From: Putridiphycobacter sp965230195
GTDB lineage: Bacteria; Bacteroidota; Bacteroidia; Flavobacteriales_D; Crocinitomicaceae
Reading direction: 5' to 3'
Assembly: GCA_965230195.1 (NCBI GenBank)
Contig: OZ245997.1
Span: 558,001-622,000, forward strand
Length of the DNA stretch: 64,000 nt
Each line of letters begins with the position of its first letter. The stretch's first letter is position 1. The translations under genes were made by a program, and so were the position numbers. The notes beneath the pieces were generated by a model that saw nothing but the letters and a program-made list of their open reading frames with translations, was not told where the DNA came from and searched no databases. Shown here in pieces: positions 31,472 through 41,505 of this stretch.

Positions 31472-32371
31472 ATGGCGGATGGCACTGCATTCACGATGGT
31501 CGAGCTAAAAACGACAAGCACCAGTATCAAGGAACACTATCTCTCCCTGGGCACGTGGCCTTCCAATGACAAGCTCCCCATTGTGTACAGCCGCAACTAC
31601 AACGTTGCTTTCTACGGCCTCGAGAAATTGAACAGCTTCGACGCATGGAAACTGGAAAGGATTTTCCAAGTACTGGTTGAGCATGGACTCGTTCGAGAGG
31701 GAGAACAGCCGAGTCCAGTAGGCCCTGTGCCCGACAAAATTCTGGCCGCTGTTCATGAGGCATCGTATCTTCAACAGACGAACACTTCGAAGCTGAGCGT
31801 CATTCGTCTGACGGAGCTGCCGGGTCTGATTCTTCTGCCGCAGTTTATGATACAACGTCACATCGTCACACCTCTCAAGTACCAAGTCGCGGGAACCGTT
31901 TTGGCCCTAGGAATCGCTTTGGAACGTGGATGGGCGATTCATCTGGGAGGAGGCATGATCCACGGGAGCTATAATCGCGGCGCCGGATGGTGTCCGTACG
32001 ATGACGTTTCCTGCGCCATACATTACGCCAGATCACACGTTCCTTCGATTCAACGTGTGATGGTCATCGACTTGGGAGCGCATCAAGGAAACGGCTATCA
32101 GAATACCAAACTTCATTTCCAAGACGAGGATCTGTTTATCGTGGATGTCTACAACGAAGTCACGTTTCCTCAAGACCTCAATGCACGCGAAGCAATCAAT
32201 GTTGGCCGCAGTCTTCTTTGCACCGCTACACCGGACACGTGCCGGACAACTCGGGTTTCGAGTTCACCGCGCGCGCCTCTGTCATTCGAGCAACACCACT
32301 GGATCTGTGCGCGCCATCCGCGACAAGCCTGTTTCGTTTGCAGACTGATTCGCAAAGGTTCCGTCGCGTAG
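31472..32371 (+). pseudogene. HDAC11: HDAC11-like (class IV deacetylase) N-terminal part, truncated by a repeat, active site altered
   Basis: KLPIVYSRNYNVAFYGLEKL, then GMIHGSYNRGAGWCPYDDVS and VMVIDLGAHQGNGYQN match class IV histone deacetylases. Around residue 249 (32220) the sequence enters repeat unit 1 and the frame runs about 50 codons to a stop, so the C-terminal third is missing. In HDACs the GGFHHC motif supplies two catalytic His and DLDAH supplies zinc ligands. Here the first His is Ile163 (His164 remains) and the ligand Asp is Gly202 (His204 remains). A deacetylase activity is therefore unlikely. The gene is uninterrupted from its ATG, 57 bp from RPN3. Confidence 0.8.
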
Positions 32372-33242
32372 TGAGATACATTCGCCTGAATATGTGAGAT
32401 GTAGGCCAAGTGGGTAATTACAACACTGTAAGTTCTGCGCGGGTCTCTTCACCCACGGTTTCCGGCAAAAATTCAAGCAGACCTGGGACAAACCCTGTTC
32501 AGATGGAGGAGATCACTCCGCGGATGACGTTTGCCATGTAGAAGATACAGAAACCATTACTTCACTCGCGATGGCACAGGGATATTAGCCCAGAGAGACG
32601 AAGACGTTGACTGGGATGCACCTGGTGGCACTCGGGTGAATAGGTGTGAGAATATGTGCACAGTTCCGGAACAACAGCGGCGAACTGTCTGTCTAGAACC
32701 TCCGACGGGGTGATCAAAGACGGATGAGTTCTCTAAGTTCCGTCGGGACGTCCCGTCGAAGTGCATAGTCTCCGATCTGGAGGACTTGCGCATTACGGTT
32801 TCGGCACTTCTGCCCCGATATCCCATTGATTTACTCTACTACTTTGAAACGATTCGCGCGACACGCTCAAGCTGGATTTTGCAAGAGAAAAACCCTCTCG
32901 GCATCTTTGAAAAAAGCGAGGAGACGTGTTTTCACCGAACAGAAAGACGGAGATGCTATAAATCTAAGAGAGGACAGAAAAAGAAAGAAAACTAGATTCC
33001 CTGCCGGTTACCGTACATCTGTTCTAGTGGACGACTGTGATGTGCGATCTTTAGGCCAAAAAAATAATCTGCGCAGCATGTTGGAGCGATCTCCGAAGTG
33101 GGAGGCATTGGAGAACCTGCTTTTCGAAATCCGGCAGACGGATGGCGACACCGAAACAAAGCAGTCTGTTTTGGCGGTCTGCAAAGAACGTTTTCTGAAG
33201 TATCGGCTAAAATGGGCGATGCAAGGTAAAGTTTAGCACATG
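32220..33242 (+). repeat. Dispersed repeat unit 1, copy B (uninterrupted)
   Basis: Begins in the HDAC11-like gene at ccggacacgtgccgg and matches 7360-7757 plus 18287-18845 and about 52130-53148. It lacks the first part of the unit seen in A and C (ctctgggaggaac...). It shows the site where the LINE inserted in copy A, with the target string present once. Confidence 0.85.
32826..33236 (+). CDS. Repeat-borne ORF (unit 1 family), function unknown
   Basis: Open for 136 codons; the conserved part is KKARRRVFTEQKDGDAINLR, REDRKRKKTRFPAG, then WEALENLLFEIRQTDGDTET and SVLAVCKERFLKYRLKWAMQ. The basic block followed by an acidic/helical block suggests a nucleic-acid-binding or nuclear protein, but no family is recognised. 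Copy C (52810-53142) is open too; copy A is frameshifted. Unit 2 at 59720-59880 holds a distant paralog (LKELLFEIQQEMKAAS and FLAVYRDVHEALAKMG). A GT after the last Gln could be a splice donor. Confidence 0.45.
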   Translation: MIYSTTLKRFARHAQAGFCKRKTLSASLKKARRRVFTEQKDGDAINLREDRKRKKTRFPAGYRTSVLVDDCDVRSLGQKNNLRSMLERSPKWEALENLLFEIRQTDGDTETKQSVLAVCKERFLKYRLKWAMQGKV

Positions 33243-33746
33243 GGCCAAAAGTTAAATTGGCCGGTTCTCGTCGCCAGGAGGCGCAGCGTCTTGGCAGAAT
33301 TCTTAGACTCGAGAAAAAGCCTCCTGGAGCGTTTAGAAAAGAGCAATTTGATGCCTTCTTCTACACATTAGCTTCGCGCAGGAAACGTACTTGTTCGAAA
33401 AACGGCAGCAGTTTCTGATCGATCGGGGGTACAGTTTCAAGAGCATTTCGGATCTGCTGAACCGGTGTGAAAACAATAACCTACACTTCTCAACACAACT
33501 GAGCAGTTGATTCTGCTATCAAGAGTGTCGTGGGACCGCAAGAACGTTTTTTGTTTGGAAGCTTTTGCATTTCTCTTTTAATAACCGCAAGGACGTTGGG
33601 GGAATCGATGATGACGAATTGTGTCCGAACGGCTTCGAAGAAGACAGAAAAGCTCAAATAACACAAAAAAAGAAACAATGCTATCAGAATTGAACGGAAG
33701 CGAGTGTGCCAATCTGAACGACCTCAAACTATTGGTTGATTTATAA
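33243..33746 (+). pseudogene. ERCC3: XPB/ERCC3 helicase C-terminal fragment, copy B
   Basis: RRQEAQRLGRILR and FDAFFYTLAS match the end of the helicase domain of TFIIH subunit XPB. In another frame KRQQFLIDRGYSFKSISDLL and NLHFSTQ match its conserved C-terminus. A one-base shift separates the two near 33378 (gcgcaggaaacgtact), and the same shift is in copy C. The helicase motifs upstream are absent: repeat unit 1 sits there. In this copy a base is also missing at acaactgagcag compared with acaagctgagcag in C. Confidence 0.75.
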
Positions 33747-34249
33747 TCTCTGTGTTTGTGTTTGTCTGTACAGCATCGTCTCTTTTTCCTAAGCGCCGAC
33801 GACGGATGCATCTGAATCTGATAGCGGGATGTCTTCTTCGTTAGAGTTTGATAGCTCATCTGCTCGTCTGCAGAGAGCGATGAGAGCTTATCGTCAGTGT
33901 CGCCGTTCGGTTGGACAGCTTGCTCTTCTTCTTCAAAGTCCGTCTCCGAAAATCCGGAGGCCATCAATTCTTTTGGGGCGCAGGTGACGTCGGTACTGCG
34001 GTCCTCGGAGCTTCTTCGGGTATCGTAAATACCTAGGTTGTGGACAACCTTATCCACACCCTGGAGAAGAAGTTCCGAGTGTTTCCCTCGACGAAACTGA
34101 TCTAGGCGTTCCTGAAAGGTGGGGTCCAATGGTGCGTATGGTACGAAAGCGCGCGTATTGTCTCGCTCAACTTCGTCGTTGGCCAGAGTGACAGACGAAG
34201 TCAAGGTAAGAAAGGTCTTACAACGAATAGACAATAAGTCAAAACACAA
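33578..34249 (-). CDS. Antisense ORF at a LINE 5' region, copy B
   Basis: 223 codons. The conserved core reads TLANDEVERDNTRAF, YAPLDPTFQERLDQFRRGKH and GVDKVVHNLGIYDTRRSSED, followed by an acidic stretch (FSETDFEEEEQ) and a basic tail. It is homologous to 53561-54154 and, more distantly, to the antisense ORF at 7799-8191. Only the core before about 33780 is conserved with the LINE at 7.8 kb; the C-terminal tail overlaps the end of the XPB fragment in antisense and may be fortuitous. Confidence 0.5.
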   Translation of the reverse strand: MCFDLLSIRCKTFLTLTSSVTLANDEVERDNTRAFVPYAPLDPTFQERLDQFRRGKHSELLLQGVDKVVHNLGIYDTRRSSEDRSTDVTCAPKELMASGFSETDFEEEEQAVQPNGDTDDKLSSLSADEQMSYQTLTKKTSRYQIQMHPSSALRKKRRCCTDKHKHRDYKSTNSLRSFRLAHSLPFNSDSIVSFFVLFELFCLLRSRSDTIRHHRFPQRPCGY

Positions 34250-36600
34250 TACGTCCTCAACCTCTTATTCAGTCTGAGTGACGCGACTTTCCTAGGCAGG
34301 TGAGTCAGCACGTTGCTGGAACCATAAGAGAGTGAGTGGCCCTCAAAACTCAAGAAGCCTCTTTGACAAGACAATAAGTGTCCCCTCACCCACGTGCCGC
34401 CTTCCTTTCTAGGAAGTCCCATCGCCGCCTAAATCTCGGCAACAGTCAGAAAGCAGCAGCAAGGCACCGTCGTCACCATCGGACGACACCTCATCTTCCG
34501 ACTCTTCTTCGTCTCTCTTCGTCCGTCGGTGCCGACGTGCAGAAGAAATCTTTCCGTCCGAAGCAGCGTCGTTCAGATGCCACCCACTAAGCCAGTCGAC
34601 ACGCCGGAAACCCAACGAGAAGTCAATTGGCCGCAGAGCTCAGGAATCGGGTTCGGACGTGGGGCGGGTCAGCGGTTCCCCGATGGCTGTCCAAGAGACG
34701 GGAGATTCATGGAAGACAGACGATACAGAGAGCCGGATGTGCATCCCCGACGCGCCCACGTCATTCGACATCGACAGCTTTCTCCAGAGAATCTATCTCG
34801 GCGCATCCAGGGATGCGAAATCGTTCCAGGAGCCGAACGCCAGATCGAAGAAGATCGCATAGAGAGGTGAATCACAGAGGGTTGTCTGTCGCAATGCATC
34901 GCAGCGAGGATGACGGTCGAAGACTCGGAGATGCAGATAGAAGACACGACGCCCGAGCAGAACTTCGTCGTTTCCTGCACGTCGTGTTGGCATAAAGAGA
35001 AGAAGGCATGACACGTCCAGTCCATCGTCCATCGATTGAAAGCGACCCTCGAGAAAGAGCGAGAGATTTCTCAATCGCACGAGTCATCTGTAGTCATCTG
35101 CCTGACGCGACATTTCCAGGATAGCTGTCGTACATCGAACCAAGGGATACGGAATTCTTCAACCCGTTCCGTGCGCCGCGCTTTGTCCTTCTCACGATGT
35201 CGGATCCTTCGGACGCTAAAGAAAAAGAGACGTCGCCTCTGCCGAACAAGACGGTGATGGGGTGTTGGACGAAGGTCTCGAGGCCCTGAAGGTAAATCGC
35301 CATCGATGGATGGTTTGACATATTGTTCACTGTGCCCTCTCCTGCAGGAGGGGTTGCTGTGTGTCATAAAAAACAGTTTGAGAATCATCGCGGATCTCCC
35401 AGCCCATTGGACAGAGTCAAACAAGGTCCTATCCGACAAGCAGTTCGGTTTTCGGAAAACGAGAGCCATGCGAGACAGCAGTGGCCAGCCTCATCGACAG
35501 AGGTAAATCATTCCTTGATCGAGGACAAGACATGCTGGCAGCCTCTATAGATCTGTCGCCGGCTTTTGACACGATCGATGGCTCCATGCTACCATCGAAG
35601 GTTGGGAGACCTAGAAGTCCCGCTGTGCTTGCTATCTCGGTTGCAGAACTGTGTGAACGATCGCCGCTGTGTCATCAGAGTTTCCGACCAAGACCTCGGC
35701 CACCCATTTCTCCCAGCCTGCCCACAAGGCAAAAAGACGCACGCATCTTGAGAGATCTCGACTTCCTTCCGTTCATCAGATCTGCAGCCACGACCACTGG
35801 AAGTGAACTGTATACCCGTGAGTTCAGAAATCATATCCTCATGAAGTGCGGCGGCCAACATATCCAAACGCTCCCGTGCCGCAACGTTTCAAGGAATTAT
35901 CATTCATCGAGCTCCAGATTTGTTGTACGTCCTACAGCCATGTCGAGCATTAACTGTCTGGCGAGTTTCGCAACAGCCGCCCTGAAGATTCCGTGGCTTC
36001 ATCGCCTTAAACCGAACAACGCGACCTTGTTTGCTGAAACATCCCAACCTTGCCGCCCGCTTGATCCGAATGCCGCTTCTGTCAGTCGTATGGAGCATCC
36101 GTCTACCTCACCGAGTAGCAGATCGGCGATAAACTGGTTGCTGAGCGTAAAACAAAAGTCGTGGATGCATGTCGAGACGACCAGACGAACAAAGTGCCGC
36201 CCTGCTACGCCATCGAACCCATGGCCATAGCCTCCCACTGAGCCAGTTACACTCGCCAGGCTGTCAAGAATCGCCCACTCGGGTAGTCTGGTCTACTTTG
36301 GCAACTGAGCAGACTGATTTGGGCACCAAGGATATGATCCGCGTATATTACAATGTGAAACGAGATGTTAACAGCGTGTTGTCTTTGTTCATGCGGTTGA
36401 TGTGCATTATGCACTGCCACAATAAACCCCATTAAATGATGATGATGACAATGACAATGTTAAATGATGATGACAATGACAATGTTAAATGATGATGACA
36501 ATGACAATGTTAAATGATGATGACAATGACAATGTTAAATGATGATGACAATGACAATGTTAAATGATGATGACAATGACAATGTTAAATAATGATGAAA
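33780..36600 (+). mobile_element. Decayed LINE (second family), copy B
   Basis: The 5' part resembles the 5' end of the LINE at 7.8 kb (for example tctttgacaagacaataagtg versus ctctgacaagaccctgagtg). Next come ORF1-like coding (34529-34870 and frames around it) and RT remnants in shifting frames near 35410-35700: VLSDKQFGFRKTRAMRDS, then VASLIDRGKSFL, DMLAASIDLSPAFDTIDGSM and DLEVPLCLLSRLQNCVNDRR. It ends in a 25-bp tandem repeat tail. No YxDD motif is left. The copy at 53680-56370 is close to it. Confidence 0.7.
36432..36597 (+). repeat. 25-bp tandem repeat at a LINE 3' end
   Basis: About six copies of ttaaatgatgatgacaatg plus acaatg (25 bp per unit). The matching position at 56335-56368 has only one to two degenerate units. 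Simple tandem tails are a known LINE 3' feature, and the copy number differs between the duplicated blocks. Confidence 0.9.
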
Positions 36601-36854
36601 GTCGATTCGTTCATTGGGAGCAAACAAAAAGTAAGTTAATTAATAAAACCAGCGTGACGACCATCGACTGAAGACTTTAATTTTACGTCACCTTCATGGA
36701 TCAGCCAATAAAACTGATATTAAGTCGTCAGGGAGATGTCACATTAGCACAAAAGTCGTCACCGTCGCCGTCACACTGGTCTTCAATCAGCCAGAACCAA
36801 GCCGAATACGCCAGTCCGCCGATCCGGCAGTCCATGTACTTCTAGGGCGATTTC

Positions 36855-37817
36855 TCACGTTTTCACGGCATGGATTCTCAACCTCTTGTAGTCGGCGAGG
36901 TAAACGCCGTTTTCATCGACACACAGAGGCTCCATTTCGATTGCGATCTCGTCGATGACCTAAAAACACAAGATTGTCGTCAGAACCATTCTCGGGACAA
37001 CGATGACGACACCTCTTTGTGCACAGATTCCGGCAATCCTTCGAAGAAAAAACCTCCACAGACTTCGAGCAATCCTGTAGGACCAGCAGGACAGCGAGTG
37101 TCTCTCGCGAACAGTGTCGCCTCTTCGACCTTGAAGCCATGCGATTCCAGCAGCTGCACATAGCTTTGTTTCCCAGGAAAGTACCTGTCACGAGACACAA
37201 GCCTCTCCAACAACGAAATCACTCATTCAGGTCGCTGACCAGATCTCAGGCAGTTCTTTCCCTCGACGAGCCAAGACAGAGGACATCGCACTCGTAATCT
37301 GCTGAAGGTTTCCCTCTCCGCCAAGCTCGGCGACGAACCTTCCTCCCTTCTTCAGAGCTCTCGCGACATCTGTACCCCGTCGACACTTCGTCACCAAGAT
37401 GGTCAGTTTGAGAGTGCCTGCTCACTTTGGACGACGCGGCCGGGATCATCGCTCATCCAATGCAGCGCTGCGTTTGAGAACACAGCATCAAACTCGTCCT
37501 CGAACGCAATAGAGTGTCCGTCCATCACTCTCGCGTCGACGCCCTTCTCTCTTGCCGCCGCCACCATCTCTGGACTTAGGTCTACGCCAACAACCTCGCA
37601 GCCGCGTTGCTGCAGGGCGAGAGTCAGCTCGCCCGTCCCGCAACCGAGATCCAGAATGCGCTCTCCTGCGCAAAGAACTCTCCGAGAAGTCGCAGCGACG
37701 GTTTGGTTCACCAGGAGTAGGGTTGAGCAATTCGACGAGCGCGTCGGCCAGCTGGAAAACGTAGGCGGCTTTCTCTGCGTAGGCGTCGGGGTTCCACGTG
37801 TAGGGCTTACGTTTCAT
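36855..37817 (-). CDS. SAM-dependent class I methyltransferase, copy 2
   Basis: MKRKPYTWNPDAYAEKAAYV, then VLCAGERILDLGCGTGELTL after a short intron (about 37679-37715), CEVVGVDLSPEMVAAAREKG, DEFDAVFSNAALHWMSDDPG, and further exons with YVQLLESHGFKVEEATLFAR and VCGGFFFEGLPESVHKEV. Final exon VDENGVYLADYKRLRIHAV-type ending at 36855. The exon plan is that of copies 1 and 3. Relative to copy 3 it has MVAAAREKG for MVAKAREKG and SIAFEDEF for AMTFEDEF. It looks intact; substrate unknown. Confidence 0.8.
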
Positions 37818-38213
37818 TTCGACACATCGCGTCTTTTCTTCTCCCCGACTCGACGGGCGAAAGGACCTGTCGGGGTCGATGTCATAGCGTTCGTTAAGCT
37901 TGGACCCGAAACACGCGCAACAACAGCGATAAAAGCACATTCGAATATGACGTCAGGAACACGAGATAACTTCACAGGGAATTTGTCGCCCCTTAATACC
38001 CAGATGGTTAATAATTTCTAATATTAGCTTATAACAGCTGCGAACTTCTGTCTGCATCTGACAACCATACTCGTATATATGTAGTTATGCAATTGGTGTG
38101 TCTTACACATCTTTTTAAGCTAAACATCAGAGGAGTGTTCAGGATTGAATGGACACTTGTTCGGGAATCCTAGGGGCTTATCCCAATCTTCTTCCTTTTT
38201 CCTTCTTGCTTCC

Positions 38214-38375
38214 ATGTTTAAGCGACGGCTGATAGAAATTCCTCAAGCTGTTTTAATGCATGCCAGAGAAAGTTGGAGCGTTCTTCCTTCATCCGAAGTT
38301 CGTCGCGAGATCCGTTCTAATCTGGTGGAAGCGGGTGCTTGCAGCAAACAAGTAATCTCCGTCCTCTGTTCTTAG
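38214..38375 (+). CDS. Small basic protein, copy B (probably shortened)
   Basis: MFKRRLIEIPQAVLMHARES and SSEVRREIRSNLVEAGACSK match the two-exon gene at 57985-58288. In this copy the second exon begins caa tga, so the spliced product would stop one codon after the junction. Alternatively intron retention gives the 53-aa frame to 38375. See the copy C entry for the fuller form. Confidence 0.4.
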   Translation: MFKRRLIEIPQAVLMHARESWSVLPSSEVRREIRSNLVEAGACSKQVISVLCS

Positions 38376-38579
38376 TCCACCATCATAGCCTTCCTCTTCT
38401 TCTAAGCAATGAAGTCGCCGATGGCAGGGTTTTGAGAAGAAGCGATTGGCCAGAAAACTGGTCGACTCGAGAAGCATCCGTGTTGGGAGCTCGCGCCCGA
38501 GCCGACGATGATAACGAACATTCAGAAGACAGCACCGGGAACTCAAGAAGATACCTTACAAGGAATGGTCGTGTTTAAA

Positions 38580-39765
38580 GGCCCGGTATGGTTGTAAACT
38601 TTCTAGCTTTAGCACCTAACAGCACCGAACTTTTAACGCGTGTTCGAGAACCATCGCCCTATGGTTACTAGGGAGCTGATTCGGTGGCCGGCACCCGTCG
38701 CAGCTGATGGTCAGCGCGCCGTGGTGGTTGATGTGCGACCGAACCTCCTCCGATGGCGACTAGCAACGGTTTAGCTGTTCCATCTCCAACAATCCACTCG
38801 CTTTAGCTTCGTCGTTGGGAATTGTCTACTTCTAGGAGGACAGCTTAGATCAATGACAGCCCTTCCCTTGTCTCCGAGTTCGTGGTCCTTCTAAGCGAGT
38901 TGCTGAGACAGAGCTGATCTGTCGTTAGCACCATTCAAGGTCTGCGAATCCAGATGAATGGGGCGCTTCTCCGAGGTTTGTCAGCAGTTGCTCGGCAGAC
39001 AATTTGGCTGATTGGTGTAAACTCTTTCCCGGTCCCAGCAGCTTTTTGAAAGCCAGATCACTTCGTTTTCGGTGTTCTTCTGGTTGATCCACCAAGATTG
39101 AATCCAACTCGTCTATAAAAAACACCGAAAGATTCGCCGATTTCCTTTTTGTATTCGGTCCATTTCGTGACTATTCCTAGCGAAAAGAACTCTGGGAGGA
39201 ACTGTGCCGAACAGAACCCGAGGGTGAGATTGTGTGGACTCGACCAGCTGCCACGCAGAACATGTGCCAGACAACTCGGGCTTCGAGTTTCCGCGCGCCT
39301 CTGCCAGTCGAACAAGAAACACCTCTGGATTTGTTCGTGCTATCGGCGCTCGGCCCACTTCGTTGCAGGTAAATTCATAAAGGTTCCGTCGCGCGGCGAG
39401 AGGCAATCGCTTGCAAATGTGTGAGATTTAGGCCAACCGGATGTTGAGAGCATTGCAACTTTGACGCCGGTCTGCTTGGCTACGATTCAGGCAACGGCGA
39501 AGGTAGATCTCGAACGAAATCCGATTCGGGTGACCGAGATCGCTCCGCCGGCGACTTCTGCCACATTGGCGATAGAAGACTTCGTCAAAGATCTAATGGC
39601 TGCCTCGTTGGACAAGCTTAATAACAACGCGGAAAATTGACTAGTATGTGTGTTTACGATACTCCTAATGGCACTCGTGACCCCGAGGTGCCGTTCACTT
39701 TCTTTACCACTTGAAGATGATTCTACCGACAATCGATCACTCAATCTGGATGTTTTTACGGTGTC
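38580..39765 (+). repeat. Repeat unit 2, copy B, with flanking conserved sequence
   Basis: Matches 58380-59555. Contains a minus-strand coding-like stretch DELDSILVDQPEEHRKRSDL (38925-39125, also readable in copy C), then from 39175 the unit-1-like landmarks aagaactctgggaggaactg and caactcgggcttcgagtt. It also carries ATAKVDLERNPIRVTEIAPP and EDFVKDLMAASLDKLNNNAE with a stop at 39640. The last frame is open here but has a TAG in copy C. It ends abruptly at about 39765, inside what should be the DapB N-terminus. Confidence 0.7.
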
Positions 39766-40820
39766 GCTGCGGAGGCCGTTTTGAGGGCGGGACTGCCACT
39801 GGTGCCTATGACCATAACTGGTGAGCCGAGAGAGGTCACGGAGAAGCAAGGAATGGTGATTGACGGTCCAACCAAGACATCTGTTGAATTCATCGGCATC
39901 GAAGACAGGGAAACGCGCCTTCGAGAAATCAAACAAGACCATCCCGATTTGATCATCGTCGACTTCACTTTGCCTTCAGTTGTGAACGGTAGACCGCCTC
40001 GGCGATGGCACGTTGCAGATGAGTGGATGGCCGAACAGAGAACGGGCAACTGTACGGGGACTTGGGTTTGAACTTTGTGATGGGCACAACGGGAGGGGAC
40101 AGAGAAAAGCTCACGAAAGACGTTCATGATTCAGGGGTCTATGCCGTGATTGCACCTCAGATGGGAAAACAGGTGTCGCCGGAGTCATCCGCGAGAGACG
40201 CCGATCGTGGTGTCTGTCAGATTGTGGCGGTTCAAGCGATGCTGAAGTACATGAGCGACAGGTTTCCTGGTGCGTTTTCTGGCTACTCGCTTTCGGTCAC
40301 GGAATCGCACCAATCTTCCAAAGTGGACACTTCTGGCACAGCAAAGGCCATTTCCTCGTTGTTTCTGAAACTCGGGGCTAAGATGGATCCGGTTCTGCCG
40401 ATTCCGACTTCGACGAAGCGCGCATCTGACCATCGCTGTGTGGCAGGCGGAGATTGTGTCGATCCGCGATCCGGAGACGCAGATGAAGCACATGGGCGTC
40501 CCGAAAGAGGCTCTTTCTGGTCACTCTTCCCTGTGCATTGTCTCTGCGTCGAATGTGTCTCCTGCAGGCCATGGATATCACACGTACCGCCTCTCCTCTC
40601 CCGACAACACCGTGAGCTTCGAATTTCAGCACAATGTCATAGGTGCGATATCCGATCGGACGATCCGTCCTTGCTGACATCTCGCGTGTCTTGAGGCCGT
40701 ACGATTTACGCCGAGGGGACGGTGGATGCCGTTCTTTTCCTCGCGCGGCACATCGAACAGGGGACGCCGAAGAAGGTGTTCGACATGATCGACGTGTTAG
40801 AGGCAGGCTCCATGCGTTAG
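39766..40820 (+). pseudogene. dapB: 4-hydroxy-tetrahydrodipicolinate reductase copy lacking its N-terminus
   Basis: From AAEAVLRAGLPLVPMTITGE onward this copy parallels 686-1740: DLIIVDFTLPSVVN, LNFVMGTTGGDREKL, YSLSVTESHQSSKVDTSGTA, HNVIG, and the last exon ending VLEAGSMR with TAG at 40818-40820. The exon with the nucleotide-binding VMVNSCTGK motif is missing; repeat unit 2 lies there instead. Exons and splice sites downstream look preserved, so the truncation is recent. Unless a new start supplies a Rossmann N-terminus, the product could not bind NAD(P)H normally. Confidence 0.8.
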
Positions 40821-41505
40821 TGCAGTTTTCGGGATACTGTTTTCTGTTGCCCCGTTTCTAGTCGAAAGATCTTCAACCGCCGACAGACTTCACCTGCTTG
40901 ATTCATTCATTAACGCAACCCGAATTCCAATTCCTAAGATCGCCAATGCTGTAAGCCCGGGGCCCACTCTGGCTATTATCCCGCCGATAGGCGATGGCTG
41001 CGCTGGGCGAAGAGTGTGAAGGGAACCTACACCGCGAAGGTTGTCGCGTCTCGGCAGGAGTGTGCCGCACCCATAACGAGAGAAAGGACAATCAGTGCTC
41101 CCGCCTGGTGAGCCGAACCCAACCAGGTGGGTACGTGGTTGAGCAGCGTGAAGATTCCGAGAGTGCCTTGGACCAGAACGGCGCCGAACAGCTCTGCGGC
41201 CATCCACCTCTCAGATGGGCATCGTACAGGGAGTGGCACCTATGAGGTACTGTCTTGAAATGGGATGCAGCTCCATGCTGCGCGATTTGAGAAAGAGAGC
41301 CACACTGCTAGCGCCGGTTGCCAGAGCCAACACCCTGGTGCGAAGGACGCGATATCTGCGTCTGGGCGGCATTCGGTCGCGGACCTGTGGTGCAGCTGAA
41401 CGGAGGCTGTGTTCTCAAAGAGATGCTCTCTGGAGAAGACCCTCCGAGCGAAGTACTCTTCGGGGATCCAGTCCACGCCCATCTTTGGAAACGTGTTGTA
41501 GCTCC
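39766..41505. repeat. Inverted segmental duplication, right arm (partner 1-1740)
   Basis: Reverse complement of 1-1740. It carries truncated DapB and the 3' exons of the intact COX15 in convergent orientation. Because the window begins inside the left arm, the outer boundary is not visible on that side. Confidence 0.9.

Noticed and set aside
36432..36597. Possible CRISPR-like array
   Set aside because: The 25-bp units are contiguous with no unique spacers, the genome is eukaryotic, and the position is the 3' tail of a LINE.
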